The notes below the pieces were generated by a model that was given only the letters and a program-made list of their open reading frames with translations, was not told the DNA's origin and did not search any database. From positions 115,761 through 179,760 of the forward strand of contig DVJB01000062.1 in the NCBI GenBank assembly GCA_018710845.1: a DNA stretch of 64,000 nt. The letters run 5' to 3'. The stretch is from Candidatus Onthomonas avicola (GTDB taxonomy: Bacteria; Bacillota; Clostridia; Oscillospirales; Oscillospiraceae). This document shows positions 1 to 8,161 of this stretch, piece after piece; the first letter of the stretch is position 1; every line of letters starts with the position of its first letter. Made by a program: the position numbers and the translations under genes.

Positions 1-422
1 TACTCCACGCCATAACGCTTCAGACTGAGGGGATAATCTCCAGAGATGCCGATCACGCCGTGAATTGTGTCATAGGGTGCGCCGACGGCAGAGAGCAGCA
101 CATCTCCCGGCTCCAGCACCCCGTAAAGACAAGAGGAGATGGCATGCGTTCCATTGACAAACTGGATGCGCACCAGTGCGTCCTCCGTCTCGAAGATGTC
201 CGCATAGATCCGGTCAAGGGTGTCGCGACCCAGGTCGTCGTAGCCGTAGCCGGTAGTCCCGGCAAAGCAGGCCTCCGCCACCCGATGGGCCTGAAAGGCG
301 GCGAGCACCTTGCGGCTGTTCTCCTCCGCGATCTCGTCGATGGCGGCAAAGCGGTTCTGTACTCCGTCCTGTGCCAGGCGGGCAAGCTCCTGCACGCGGG
401 TGGAAAAGCTGAGTTGGCTCAT
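1..422 (-). CDS. Alr / methionine gamma-lyase family PLP protein (N-terminal part)
   Basis: Translates from ATG at 422 as MSQLSFSTRVQELARLAQDG and continues through GYGYDDLGRDTLDRIYADIF and FVNGTHA to the window edge, so about 140 residues are visible. These are the N-terminal signatures of the aluminium-resistance/methionine gamma-lyase-like family (fold-type I PLP enzymes, B. subtilis YnbB type). The PLP lysine lies outside the window. The ATG overlaps the stop of the upstream M42 gene (ATGA), so it is the last visible gene of the murD-M42 operon. True substrate is unknown for most family members. Confidence 0.85.
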   Translation of the reverse strand, partial: MSQLSFSTRVQELARLAQDGVQNRFAAIDEIAEENSRKVLAAFQAHRVAEACFAGTTGYGYDDLGRDTLDRIYADIFETEDALVRIQFVNGTHAISSCLYGVLEPGDVLLSAVGAPYDTIHGVIGISGDYPLSLKRYGVE

Positions 423-1429
423 ATTGTCTCCAACCTCCGCTCACACAGCGCCGTCACCAGCCGGACGCAGGCGTCAATATCCCGCAGGTCGCACAGCTCG
501 CCGGCGGTATGGGTATAGCGGCAGGGGACGCTGACGCCGCCCGTCACCACGCCCGCCCGGCTGGCGCGCATCGGGCCACCATCTGTGCCGCCGCAGGAGA
601 GCAAGTCGTTCTGGAATGGGATCTCCTGCTCCTGGGCCAGTGCCCGGAGACACTCCACCATCCGCGGATGGCAGATGACGGAGCGGTCCATCACCTTGAC
701 CGCCGCCCCTTTGCCGAGCTGTGTGGTGCCCTCGTGCCGGGCGCCGGGCACGTCATCCGGACAGGTGACGTCCACTACCAGCCCATAGTCCGGTTCCACG
801 GCGAAGGCGGCTGGCCGGACGCCGCGGGTGCCCACCTCCTCCTGGGCGGTGAAGACAAAATAGAGGTCGTTCGCGGGATGACGGATACGTGCCATCGCCT
901 GGAGCAAGACCAGACAGCCGGCCCGATTGTCCAGGCAGCTGCCAGAGACGCGGTGCGCGCCCACGCGGGTGAGCGGCGAGAGGCAGGCGGCGGTGTCGCC
1001 GGCCTGCACCAGCGCGCGGGCCTCCGCCTCGTCCACCGCGCCGATATCGAGGTAGAGGTCGTTCTTCGACGGTTTTTCCTCCTTGTCCTCCTGGGCCATG
1101 CAGACGCCGCACACCCCGCTGCGAAAGCGGAATCGCTGCCCCAGCAGATCCAGGGCGCTCAGCCCCCCCAGAGCGCCAAAGCGGACAAAGCCCTCCTTGT
1201 CGATGTGGGTGGCGACAAGGCCCACCGAGTCCATGTGGGCGGCCAGCATCAGCTTTGGGCCATCCCCCCTCTTATGGGCGATCAGGTTGCCCATCACGTC
1301 CTGCCGCAGCGCATCGCAGTACGGCTCAGCCAGCGAGGCAATCAGGTCTCGGACCTCCCCCTCGTCGCCGGAGACGCCGTGGGCCGCGGTGAGACGGCCC
1401 AGCAGCGCGATTGTGTCAGATAGATTCAT
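419..1429 (-). CDS. M42 family metallo-aminopeptidase, paralogue 1
   Basis: 336 residues, the usual length for M42/TET-type peptidases. The expected metal ligands are visible in order: LAAHMDSVG (His/Asp), CLDNRAGC (bridging Asp), TAQEEVGTRG (general base Glu and metal Glu), LVVDVT (Asp) and RYTHTAGE (last His). Family members are cytosolic dodecameric, cobalt- or zinc-activated aminopeptidases that finish peptide degradation. It is the third of three tandem M42 genes; its start lies just after the stop of the neighbour (1430), and its stop overlaps the Alr-like start. Substrate preference cannot be read from sequence. Confidence 0.93.
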   Translation of the reverse strand: MNLSDTIALLGRLTAAHGVSGDEGEVRDLIASLAEPYCDALRQDVMGNLIAHKRGDGPKLMLAAHMDSVGLVATHIDKEGFVRFGALGGLSALDLLGQRFRFRSGVCGVCMAQEDKEEKPSKNDLYLDIGAVDEAEARALVQAGDTAACLSPLTRVGAHRVSGSCLDNRAGCLVLLQAMARIRHPANDLYFVFTAQEEVGTRGVRPAAFAVEPDYGLVVDVTCPDDVPGARHEGTTQLGKGAAVKVMDRSVICHPRMVECLRALAQEQEIPFQNDLLSCGGTDGGPMRASRAGVVTGGVSVPCRYTHTAGELCDLRDIDACVRLVTALCERRLETI

Positions 1430-2464
1430 TTATTCTATTTCCCCCCGGGCCACAGCCCCGATAAACAGCCGGGCCAGCTTGTATATCAATTCACAGTCAG
1501 AGAGGGAGGCCACGCTGGACGGGGCGTGCAGATAACGCACAGCGGCGGCCATCCCGGCCACGCGGACGCCCGCCCGGCTGCGCTGGATGGCCCGGGCGTC
1601 GGTACCGCCGGAGAGATATTCCTTCGTCTGCCAGGGGATGCCGTTCTCCTCCGCCAGACGGCGCAGCAGGAGAAACAGCGACCGGTCATAGATCGTGCCG
1701 CCGTCCATGTAGGGCAGCACCGGTCCCTTGCCGACCGAACAGACGCGCTGCCCTCCGGTCAGACCGGGGAGGTCCGCGGCGGTTGTCCCCTCCACAATCA
1801 GGGCAATCTCCGGACGGACGGAGAACGCCGCCCCCAGCGCGCCGCGGGTGCCTACCTCCTCCTGGACAGTGAAGGCAAAGGTGACGTCCATCGGCAGCTC
1901 CTCACGGAGCAGCGCGAGCAGAACCGCACAGCCTACCCGGTCGTCGATCGCCTTGGCCTTCAGCAGGCCGGCGCCAAATTCCTGTACATCGTCCGAGAAC
2001 ACCGCCACGTCGCCCAGCTCCACCAGCGCGCGGGCGGCATTGGCGTCGGCGCAGCCGATATCCAGGTAGAGCTTGTCCCGCGCGGGGATCTTTTCCCGCT
2101 CCTTTCGGGTGGTCAGGTGGACCGGCTTCATCCCCACCACGGCGGGGACACGATTCGGGCCAATCCAGACCGGCTTGCCGATGACGACCTGCCGGTTAAT
2201 CCCGCCGACAAACTGGAAGCCGAGCGTCCCGTCCTCATGGATGCGATCCACCATCAGGCCGACCTCATCCATGTGCGCGGCCAACATCAGCCGGCCCGGC
2301 GCGCGTTTGGCGCCGCGCTTGGTCACAATCAGATTTCCCAGGGCGTCCACCCGGATCTCGGAGGCATAGGGCTCGGCCTGCGCGCGCAGATAATCGCGCA
2401 CCTCCTCCTCCCGGCTGGAGACGCCGGAGAGGCGGCACAGCCGCTTGAGCTCCTCGAGGTTCAT
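1430..2464 (-). CDS. M42 family metallo-aminopeptidase, paralogue 2
   Basis: 344 residues with intact M42 ligands: LAAHMDEVG, AIDDRVGC, TVQEEVGTRG, IVEGTT (Glu in place of the Asp seen in paralogue 1) and RYLHAPSS. The Asp/Glu difference at the metal-2 ligand is a known source of variation among M42 enzymes. The start codon overlaps the stop of paralogue 3 by four bases (ATGA), so the genes are translationally coupled. The three proteins are clearly diverged from one another rather than recent duplicates, which argues for different specificities or a mixed-subunit particle. Confidence 0.93.
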   Translation of the reverse strand: MNLEELKRLCRLSGVSSREEEVRDYLRAQAEPYASEIRVDALGNLIVTKRGAKRAPGRLMLAAHMDEVGLMVDRIHEDGTLGFQFVGGINRQVVIGKPVWIGPNRVPAVVGMKPVHLTTRKEREKIPARDKLYLDIGCADANAARALVELGDVAVFSDDVQEFGAGLLKAKAIDDRVGCAVLLALLREELPMDVTFAFTVQEEVGTRGALGAAFSVRPEIALIVEGTTAADLPGLTGGQRVCSVGKGPVLPYMDGGTIYDRSLFLLLRRLAEENGIPWQTKEYLSGGTDARAIQRSRAGVRVAGMAAAVRYLHAPSSVASLSDCELIYKLARLFIGAVARGEIE

Positions 2465-3495
2465 AGGGCCTCCTCCTCTCCCAGACGGCGCAGGAAAGCG
2501 GCCAGCAGCCGCGCGGTCTGTTCGGCGTCGGCGGCGGAGATGACCTCCAGCGGCGTGTGCATATATTTCAGCGGCAGAGAGACGAGGGCCACCGGCACGC
2601 CCTCACGCGCAACCTGCATTCCCCAGCCGTTTGTCCCCGTCTCCCCGGACATCACCTCCGGATTCCAGGGGATGCTCTGCTCCTGCGCTGCGCGGCGCAG
2701 CCGGTTGACCATCCAGTGGGCGCAGTTCGGGCCGATGCCGACCGCAGGGCCGCCCCCGGCCGCAAAGCCGGTCTCCTTCGGCCCGTCATGCGTGACGGCG
2801 AAAGTCACATCCACGGCAACGGCGCAGTCTGGGTGGATGGCAAAGGTGGCGGTCAGTGCCCCGTCGCCGGAGGTCTCCTCCAGGCAGGAGCCCATCACAT
2901 AGAGGTCCACATCCAGCGTCTCCTCCCGCAGCAGCTCCAAGACCCGCAGCAGGACGGCGAAGCAGGAGCGGTCGTCCAGGCTCTTGCCGGCGATCTGGTC
3001 CTCTCCCAGGCGGTGAAGCCGCTCCCGGTAGATGATTGGCGTGCCGATGGGGACGGCGCGCTCCGCCTCCTCCTGGCTCAGTCCGACGTCGATGCGCAGC
3101 TCGCGCAGCGGCACAGCCTTGTCCGCCTCGCCCGGCTGCATGATGTGCGGCGGCTTGACGGCAATGACCCCGAGCAGCGGCGGGTCGGTCAGAACAGTGA
3201 CCTCCCGGTCCGGGAGCACCCTGGGATCAATCCCGCCCAGCGTCCCGAAGCGCAGAAAGCCCTCCTCCTGTCCGGTGACGATCATGCCAACTTCATCCAA
3301 ATGTGCGTCCAACAGGACCTTCTTCGCGTCCGGCCTGCCGCAGCGGCGCAGGGCGATGACGCTCCCCTGCCGGTCTGTCCACACCTCGTCCGCCAGAGGC
3401 TGGAGCAGTTGTGCCGCAACGGCCGCTACAGGCTGCTCAAAGCCGGACGGGCCAGGGGCGACACACAGCGTCTGCAATGTCTCAAAAAAGTCCAA
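2461..3495 (-). CDS. M42 family metallo-aminopeptidase, paralogue 3 (TTG start)
   Basis: 344 residues from a TTG at 3495 preceded by GGAAGG at a good distance; longer in-frame extension would overlap murD by over 300 bases and is not credible. Ligand motifs are DAHLDEVG, SLDDRSC, GSCLEETSGDG, AVDVT and KYMHTP. The segment after the catalytic Glu pair (LEETSGDG) departs from the QEEVGTRG of the other two copies, so this is the most divergent paralogue. It begins 10 bases after the murD stop codon and is the first M42 gene of the operon. Confidence 0.9.
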   Translation of the reverse strand: MDFFETLQTLCVAPGPSGFEQPVAAVAAQLLQPLADEVWTDRQGSVIALRRCGRPDAKKVLLDAHLDEVGMIVTGQEEGFLRFGTLGGIDPRVLPDREVTVLTDPPLLGVIAVKPPHIMQPGEADKAVPLRELRIDVGLSQEEAERAVPIGTPIIYRERLHRLGEDQIAGKSLDDRSCFAVLLRVLELLREETLDVDLYVMGSCLEETSGDGALTATFAIHPDCAVAVDVTFAVTHDGPKETGFAAGGGPAVGIGPNCAHWMVNRLRRAAQEQSIPWNPEVMSGETGTNGWGMQVAREGVPVALVSLPLKYMHTPLEVISAADAEQTARLLAAFLRRLGEEEAL

Positions 3496-3505
3496 GCTTC
3501 CTTCC

Positions 3506-4897
3506 TCACTTTGCGTCCAGGCCGCGGACAAGCGCTTTGAACGTATTGCCGCGCACCATAAAATTCTTGAACTGGTCAAACGACGCCGAGGCGGGAGAGA
3601 GGATGACCACATCACCCGGCTGGGCCAGTTCGCTGGCCTTACGGACCGCGCCGGCAAAGTCCAGTCCGTCGTAGATGGGCAGTGTATCCGGACGGTAGCC
3701 CGGTGCCTGCTCCACGGCGGCGCGGATCTTAGGGGCGGTGGCCCCGGTGAGCACCAAATCTTTGACATGGGCCAGAATCTCGGGGCCGAGCGGCGCGTAA
3801 TCCAGATGTTTATCATAGCCACCGGCGATCAGGATCACCTTCTGCGCAAAAGAGCGCAGGCCGGCGATGGTGCGCGTGGGGCTGGAGGCGATGGAGTCGT
3901 TGTAATACCGCACCCCGTCCAGCTCCCGGACCAGCTCGATCCGGTGTTCTACGCCGCCGAATGTCTTGGCAAACGAGCGAATCACCTCATCGGGGACCAG
4001 GCCGTCCACCGCCGCAATGGCGGCCATATAGTTCTCCTGATTGTGGACACCGGGCAGCAGGATATCCCCCAGCGGCAGGACAGTGCGGCTGTGCGCCCCC
4101 TTGACCACGATCACGCCGTCCTCTACCGTCACGCCGGAATCCACCGCCGACTGGCGGGCAAACCAGACGACGTCTCCCCTGGCCTTTGGGGCAAAGGAGC
4201 GGGTATATTCGTTGTCGTGGTTGAGCACCAGCTTGCCGGTCTCACTTTGCCAGAGGTAGATATTCTCCTTCGCGGCGACATATTCCTCCATCCCTCTGTG
4301 GATATCCAGATGGTTGGGCGCGAGATTGGTGATGACGGCGATCTCGGGCGAGGCGTGCATCGTCATCAGCTGGAAGGAGGAGAGCTCCAGCACCGCATAG
4401 TCCTCCGGCTGCATCTGTCCGGCTTGGTCCAGCAGCGGGGTGCCGATATTGCCGCCCAGATGGACGGTGTACCCGGCGGCCTCGAGCAGGCGGGCAATGA
4501 TGGTGGTGGTCGTTGTCTTGCCGTCCGAGCCGGTCACCGCAATCTTATGACAGGGGCAGACGTCAAAGAAAACCTCCATCTCTGAGGTCAGACGGCTGCC
4601 GCGGGCGACCGCCGCCTGAAAGGCGGGCAGATCGGGACGGATGCCGGGCGAGCGGAAGATGTAGTCCTGGTCCAGCCCATCCAGGTAGCCCTCCCCCATC
4701 TGCAGGCGGACGCCGAGGGTGCGCAGCTCTTCAAGCAAGGCATCATTGCCGAACGCCTCCGGACTGGCCTTGTCACAGGCGGTCACCTGCACGCCGCTGC
4801 GCGCCAGAAGGCGAATCAGCGGCGTATTGGACACGCCGATGCCGATGATGGCGACGGTCTTATTCTGAAGCGATTTCAGCCAGTCAGAGAAAGTCAT
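3506..4897 (-). CDS. murD: UDP-N-acetylmuramoylalanine--D-glutamate ligase MurD
   Basis: 463 residues. MurD adds D-glutamate to UDP-MurNAc-L-Ala in cytoplasmic peptidoglycan precursor synthesis. The N-terminal Rossmann-like part starts VAIIGIGVSN, the Mur-ligase ATP loop TGSDGKTTTTT is at about residues 122-132, followed by the central ELSSFQL and NLAPNHLDIH motifs and the C-terminal domain with the AGGYDK motif typical of MurD. The start at 4897 is chosen because AGGGGG precedes it at seven bases; an ATG at 4918 has no ribosome site. It is not in a dcw cluster here but heads an operon with peptidase genes. Confidence 0.95.
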   Translation of the reverse strand: MTFSDWLKSLQNKTVAIIGIGVSNTPLIRLLARSGVQVTACDKASPEAFGNDALLEELRTLGVRLQMGEGYLDGLDQDYIFRSPGIRPDLPAFQAAVARGSRLTSEMEVFFDVCPCHKIAVTGSDGKTTTTTIIARLLEAAGYTVHLGGNIGTPLLDQAGQMQPEDYAVLELSSFQLMTMHASPEIAVITNLAPNHLDIHRGMEEYVAAKENIYLWQSETGKLVLNHDNEYTRSFAPKARGDVVWFARQSAVDSGVTVEDGVIVVKGAHSRTVLPLGDILLPGVHNQENYMAAIAAVDGLVPDEVIRSFAKTFGGVEHRIELVRELDGVRYYNDSIASSPTRTIAGLRSFAQKVILIAGGYDKHLDYAPLGPEILAHVKDLVLTGATAPKIRAAVEQAPGYRPDTLPIYDGLDFAGAVRKASELAQPGDVVILSPASASFDQFKNFMVRGNTFKALVRGLDAK

Positions 4898-4977
4898 AAA
4901 AAAGCCCCCTGCGTACATAAGAAATCCCGGCCCGCGTCCGGTTCCGGAGGGTCGGGCCGGCCATACGATCAGCCCTC

Positions 4978-5006
4978 ATTATAGCCTACCGGAACGGGAA
5001 ATTCAA
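4978..5006 (-). promoter_or_regulatory. Sigma-A promoter of the murD-M42 operon
   Basis: On the minus strand TTGAAT (5001-5006) and TATAAT (4978-4983) are separated by 17 bases and lie about 80 bases upstream of the murD start. Confidence 0.75.
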
Positions 5007-5021
5007 GGCGTCGCACCGGTA

Positions 5022-5050
5022 TTGCAAACGGCGGTGGGATGTGATACGAT
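5022..5050 (+). promoter_or_regulatory. Promoter of the ybjQ-like gene
   Basis: TTGCAA (5022-5027) and TACGAT (5045-5050) with a 17-base spacer, about 70 bases upstream of the start. It is divergent from the murD promoter in the same intergenic region. Confidence 0.55.
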
Positions 5051-5119
5051 GCCCCTGTCCGCAACACCTTATTTTGCCCACACCGTGGGTATCTTCAGAC
5101 AGACAGGGAGGAGATTTGC

Positions 5120-5440
5120 ATGATTGTCACCACCACTCAGACCATCGAGGGCAAACGGATCGTCGAATATCGCGGCATCGTCTTTGGCGAGGTGGTCGCC
5201 GGCGTGGACTTTGTGAAAGACTTTACCGCCGGTCTGACCAATTTCTTTGGCGGGCGCTCCGGCTCCTATGAAGACGAGCTGGTTCGGGCGCGGCTCACCG
5301 CTCTGCAGGAGCTGCAGGAACGCGCGGCCGACTGCGGCGCAAACGCCGTGGTGGGCGTCGATGTGGACTATGAGGTGCTCGGGGCCAACAACGGGATGCT
5401 GATGGTCTCCGCCTCCGGCACGGCGGTGGTCGTCGAGTGA
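5120..5440 (+). CDS. YbjQ/UPF0145 family protein
   Basis: 106 residues, full length for the YbjQ family (often labelled heavy-metal-binding domain, a decameric or pentameric fold of unknown function). Visible family features are [22 protein letters not shown] at the N-terminus (conserved core EYRGIVFGE), [18 protein letters not shown] in the helical middle and the glycine-rich [13 protein letters not shown] strand. The start has GGAGGAGA seven to ten bases upstream. It stands alone between divergent murD and rnpB. Function is not established for the family. Confidence 0.88.
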   Translation: MIVTTTQTIEGKRIVEYRGIVFGEVVAGVDFVKDFTAGLTNFFGGRSGSYEDELVRARLTALQELQERAADCGANAVVGVDVDYEVLGANNGMLMVSASGTAVVVE

Positions 5441-5459
5441 GCGGCGGCGGGAAAACAAA

Positions 5460-5488
5460 TTGACATTCGCCCCGCGATCCGGTACAAT
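5460..5488 (+). promoter_or_regulatory. rnpB promoter
   Basis: TTGACA (5460-5465) and TACAAT (5483-5488), 17-base spacer, placing the transcript start within a few bases of the predicted RNase P RNA 5' end. A near-consensus promoter as expected for a stable RNA. Confidence 0.9.
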
Positions 5489-5496
5489 AGCCCTGC

Positions 5497-5834
5497 AAGT
5501 GGGCTGGACAGCCGCGTGGGCAGGGCGAAAGGCCTGCCTATGAGGAAAGTCCGGGCTCCATAGGGCAAGGATAACGGGTAACGCCCGCCGAAGGCGACTT
5601 CAGGACAAGTGCAACAGAGATATACCGCCCCGCTTGCGGGGTAAGGGTGGAAAGGCGAGGTAAGAGCTCACCGGCCGACTGGGAACTGCTCGGCCCTGTA
5701 AACTCTATCCGGAGCAACACCGTGGAGGGACATATGGCTGGCCCGGCCGTCCCGGGGAGGTGGCTAGAGCCTGCCGGCAACGGCAGGTCGAGATAGATGG
5801 CTGTCAAAACAGAACCCGGCTTACAGGCCCGCTT
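5497..5834 (+). ncRNA. rnpB: RNase P RNA, bacterial class A
   Basis: About 338 nt. The conserved GAGGAAAGTCCGGGCTCC block follows the 5' P1-P3 region, the central AGGGTGGAAAGGCGAGGTAAGAG-type segment is present (core GAAAGGCGAGGTAAGAGCTC), and the 3' part carries ACAGAACCCGGCTTACAGGCC. P1 forms between AAGTGGGC at 5497 and GCCCGCTT at 5827-5834. The RNA is the catalytic subunit that matures tRNA 5' ends. It has its own promoter and terminator. Confidence 0.97.
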
Positions 5835-5840
5835 GCAGAC

Positions 5841-5886
5841 ACAGGAGAACAGTACGGCGCTCGCCGCCACTGTTCTCCTGTGTTTT
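5841..5886 (+). terminator. rnpB terminator
   Basis: Perfect 13-base arms ACAGGAGAACAGT (5841-5853) and ACTGTTCTCCTGT (5869-5881), extended by an inner CGGCG/CGCCG pairing, then GTTTT. Confidence 0.9.
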
Positions 5887-5904
5887 GTGCTAAGAAGGCC
5901 GTGC

Positions 5905-5935
5905 CCCGGCGCAGACCGCCGAAAGCTGCGCCGGG
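5905..5935 (-). terminator. Hairpin at the 3' end of the membrane-protein gene
   Basis: Ten-base arms CCCGGCGCAG and CTGCGCCGGG lie just past the stop codon at 5946 on the minus strand. There is no following U tract, so it may be a stabilising hairpin or a Rho-independent terminator of weak type. Confidence 0.45.
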
Positions 5936-5945
5936 ATGGAGAAAA

Positions 5946-6362
5946 TCAGGACTCTTCTTTCCGGACATCTCCAACCCCAAAGAGGGCAAACACCAGCGCC
6001 AGGACAAGCAGCGAACTGGCATTTGCCGACACAGAGGACATAAAATAATCCACAATGCCAAATCCGCAGCATGTTGTAATAGTATCTAACAACACATAAA
6101 GGCAGACAGCCGCTTCCCTTGATATCTTGTCTAAACTGAGCAGCGCTTTTGGCAGATCCGCAATGAAATTCAGGGGATATGAGACTATGGATGAGATGAC
6201 AAAATATAAAATGAAATCGCCTATGCTCTCATATTCAAAGCCCAAAAACTGCATAATCGCGCTGCTGCATACGGCAAACAGGGACAGTACGGCAAGAATG
6301 AGGACGGCCCCTAGGATGAATACGCCGATTTTTCCATGCTTTTGATTGCGCTCTTGATCCAA
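5946..6362 (-). CDS. Four-helix membrane protein, possibly YrvL family
   Basis: 138 residues with a short basic N-terminus (MDQERNQKHGK) and four hydrophobic segments at about 12-33, 45-65, 84-102 and 112-130. The arrangement FLGFEYESIGDFILYF, then a SYPLNF stretch and LDTITTCCGFGIVDYFM resembles the YrvL/YvrL-type regulatory membrane proteins of Firmicutes, but that is a recollection of pattern, not a proven match. The gene is clearly poorer in GC than its neighbours, which suggests recent acquisition. Monocistronic, between the rnpB terminator and the yebC terminator. Confidence 0.6.
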   Translation of the reverse strand: MDQERNQKHGKIGVFILGAVLILAVLSLFAVCSSAIMQFLGFEYESIGDFILYFVISSIVSYPLNFIADLPKALLSLDKISREAAVCLYVLLDTITTCCGFGIVDYFMSSVSANASSLLVLALVFALFGVGDVRKEES

Positions 6363-6459
6363 GACATTCCCTCCCCGATCTGATCTGTCTGGAACTTTGA
6401 TAGGAGTATATCACGGGAGTGTGAACTTTTCCACCGAGTGTTTTTCGAAAAAAAGACAA

Positions 6460-6495
6460 ATGCGGCCCGGCAGCTTCTTCTCTGCCGGGCCGCAT
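6460..6495 (-). terminator. yebC terminator
   Basis: Fourteen-base arms ATGCGGCCCGGCAG and CTGCCGGGCCGCAT; read on the minus strand the hairpin is followed by TTTGTCTTTTTTT. Confidence 0.9.
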
Positions 6496-6518
6496 CGCGT
6501 ATGTTCTCTTACCTAAAA

Positions 6519-7253
6519 TCAGTCCTGCTCCCAGTTATGCCAGACGTTCTGCACGTCCTCATCCTCTTCCAGCAGCTCGATCAGGCGCTCCATGTTGCGG
6601 ATGTCCTTCTCATCCGTCAGCTTGACGTAGTTCTGCGGGACCATCTCAATCTGCGCGCTGTCAAAGGTATAGCCGGCCGCCTCCAGAGCCTCGGTGACGT
6701 CGGAGAGATTGTCGGTGCCGGTGTAGACCACAAAGACACCGTCGTCCACCTCCAGATCGTCTGCGCCCGCCTCCAGGGCATCCATCATGACGGTCTCCTC
6801 ATCCAGGTCCCCGTCGTCGTTGTTGAGTACGATGACCCCCTTGCGGTCAAAGCTCCAGGAGACGCAGCCGGTCGCGCCCAGATTGCCGTTGAACTTGTCA
6901 AACAGGTGGCGGACGTTGGGGGCGGTGCGGTTGCGGTTGTCCGTCAGCGCCTCGACGATGACGGCCACGCCGGAGGGGCCGTAGCCCTCGTAGACCACAT
7001 CCTCGTAGTTATCCGTATTGCCGGCGGCCAGCGCGCGGTCGATCGTGCGCTTGATGTTATCCTTGGGCATATTGACCGCCTTGGCCTTGGCGATAATGGC
7101 GGCGAGCTTGGAGTTGTTCTTGGGGTCGCCGGAGCCGCCGGTCTTGACCGCTACGATGATCTCACGGGCGATCTTGGTAAACGCCTGCGAACGCTTGGCA
7201 TCCGCGGCGCCTTTCGTCTTCTGAATATTATTCCATTTGGAATGTCCAGACAT
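6519..7253 (-). CDS. yebC: YebC/PmpR family DNA-binding regulator
   Basis: 244 residues beginning MSGHSKWNNIQKTKGAADAK, the hallmark N-terminus of the family, with the usual DNIKRTIDRALA and GYGPSGVAVIVE motifs. YebC proteins act as transcription regulators, and recent work also implicates them in relieving ribosome stalling. An in-frame ATG two codons earlier (7259) sits closer to the AAGGA ribosome site, so translation may begin at MLMSGHSK. Monocistronic with a clear promoter and terminator. Confidence 0.94.
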   Translation of the reverse strand: MSGHSKWNNIQKTKGAADAKRSQAFTKIAREIIVAVKTGGSGDPKNNSKLAAIIAKAKAVNMPKDNIKRTIDRALAAGNTDNYEDVVYEGYGPSGVAVIVEALTDNRNRTAPNVRHLFDKFNGNLGATGCVSWSFDRKGVIVLNNDDGDLDEETVMMDALEAGADDLEVDDGVFVVYTGTDNLSDVTEALEAAGYTFDSAQIEMVPQNYVKLTDEKDIRNMERLIELLEEDEDVQNVWHNWEQD

Positions 7254-7309
7254 GAGCATTCAATCCTTCCACACGGTAATCGTTACTGTAAATTTCGCAC
7301 AGTACCTTA

Positions 7310-7338
7310 AATATATCACTTTTCCCATCTGCTGACAA
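7310..7338 (-). promoter_or_regulatory. yebC promoter
   Basis: Minus-strand TTGTCA (7333-7338) and TATATT (7310-7315), 17-base spacer, about 50 bases before the start. Confidence 0.75.
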
Positions 7339-7342
7339 GAGG

Positions 7343-8161
7343 TCAGAGGCAGATTTCTCCCGTGTCGTAGCGGATCGGCTCGGCATGCGCGTTGGAAACA
7401 CGCACCTCCAGTGCGGGAAATGCCTCCCGCAGCCAACGGGCCAGCGTCGGCACTACCACGTTTTCCGTCGGGAAATGCCCCGCGTCGATCAGGTTCAGGC
7501 CCAGCTCCTCCGCGTCCAGAAAGTGATTGTACTTCAGGTCCGAGGTGACAAAGGTATCGCACCCGGCCCGCAGCGCGTCAGAGAGCATGCTCCCGCACGC
7601 GCCGCCGCCCACGGCCACCCGGCGGACCGGCCGGCCGCCGCTGACGTAGCGGATTCCGTTGGGCCGAAGCTCCTGCTGTACCACGGCGAGGAATTCTCCC
7701 AGCTCCATCGGCTCGGGCAGGCTGCCGACCCGTCCAATGCCGTACGGTCTTCCCTGCCCGTCCACGCCGTCCTGGGCCAGCTGGCCAACTTCCTCCAGGC
7801 CGAGGGCCGCGGCCAGGGCGCTGTTTACGCCACCCTCTACGGCGTCCAGATTGGTGTGGCAGCAGATGGCCGCCGTGCGCTGCGCGATCAGGTTCCAGAT
7901 CTTTCGCCCGGTCAGGTCCTCCGGCGCGCAGGTCACGCGCTTGACCGGCTGAAAGATCAGCGGATGATGGCTTACAATCAGCTGCGCACCCCAGTCGCCC
8001 GCCTCCGCCACAACGCGGTCGGTGATGTCCAGGACGACCAAAACCCGCGATACCTCCGCAGCCGGGTCACCCACCAGCAGCCCGGAGTTATCCCAATCCA
8101 TCTGAAGAGAAAACGGCGCTTTCCGGTCCAAATAGTGGTAGATTTCCTGTACTGTTTTCAT
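7343..8161 (-). CDS. Nif3-like dinuclear metal centre protein
   Basis: 272 residues of the NIF3/YqfO family: WDNSGLLVGD near residue 24, LIVSHHPLIF (two metal-binding His) near 60, AICCHTNLDAVEGGVN near 95, and the C-terminal GHFPTE motif carrying the last metal ligands. Family members form hexameric toroids with a two-metal site; a GTP cyclohydrolase-like role has been suggested but is not settled. It lacks the inserted PII-like domain of the long B. subtilis form. Coupled to trmK by an ATGA overlap, a pairing conserved in Firmicutes. Confidence 0.92.
   Translation of the reverse strand: MKTVQEIYHYLDRKAPFSLQMDWDNSGLLVGDPAAEVSRVLVVLDITDRVVAEAGDWGAQLIVSHHPLIFQPVKRVTCAPEDLTGRKIWNLIAQRTAAICCHTNLDAVEGGVNSALAAALGLEEVGQLAQDGVDGQGRPYGIGRVGSLPEPMELGEFLAVVQQELRPNGIRYVSGGRPVRRVAVGGGACGSMLSDALRAGCDTFVTSDLKYNHFLDAEELGLNLIDAGHFPTENVVVPTLARWLREAFPALEVRVSNAHAEPIRYDTGEICL

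Noticed and set aside
1526..2902. Long plus-strand open frame opposite the M42 genes
   Set aside because: It is antisense to genes with intact metal motifs, its translation has no recognisable domain, and such frames are expected at 60% G+C.
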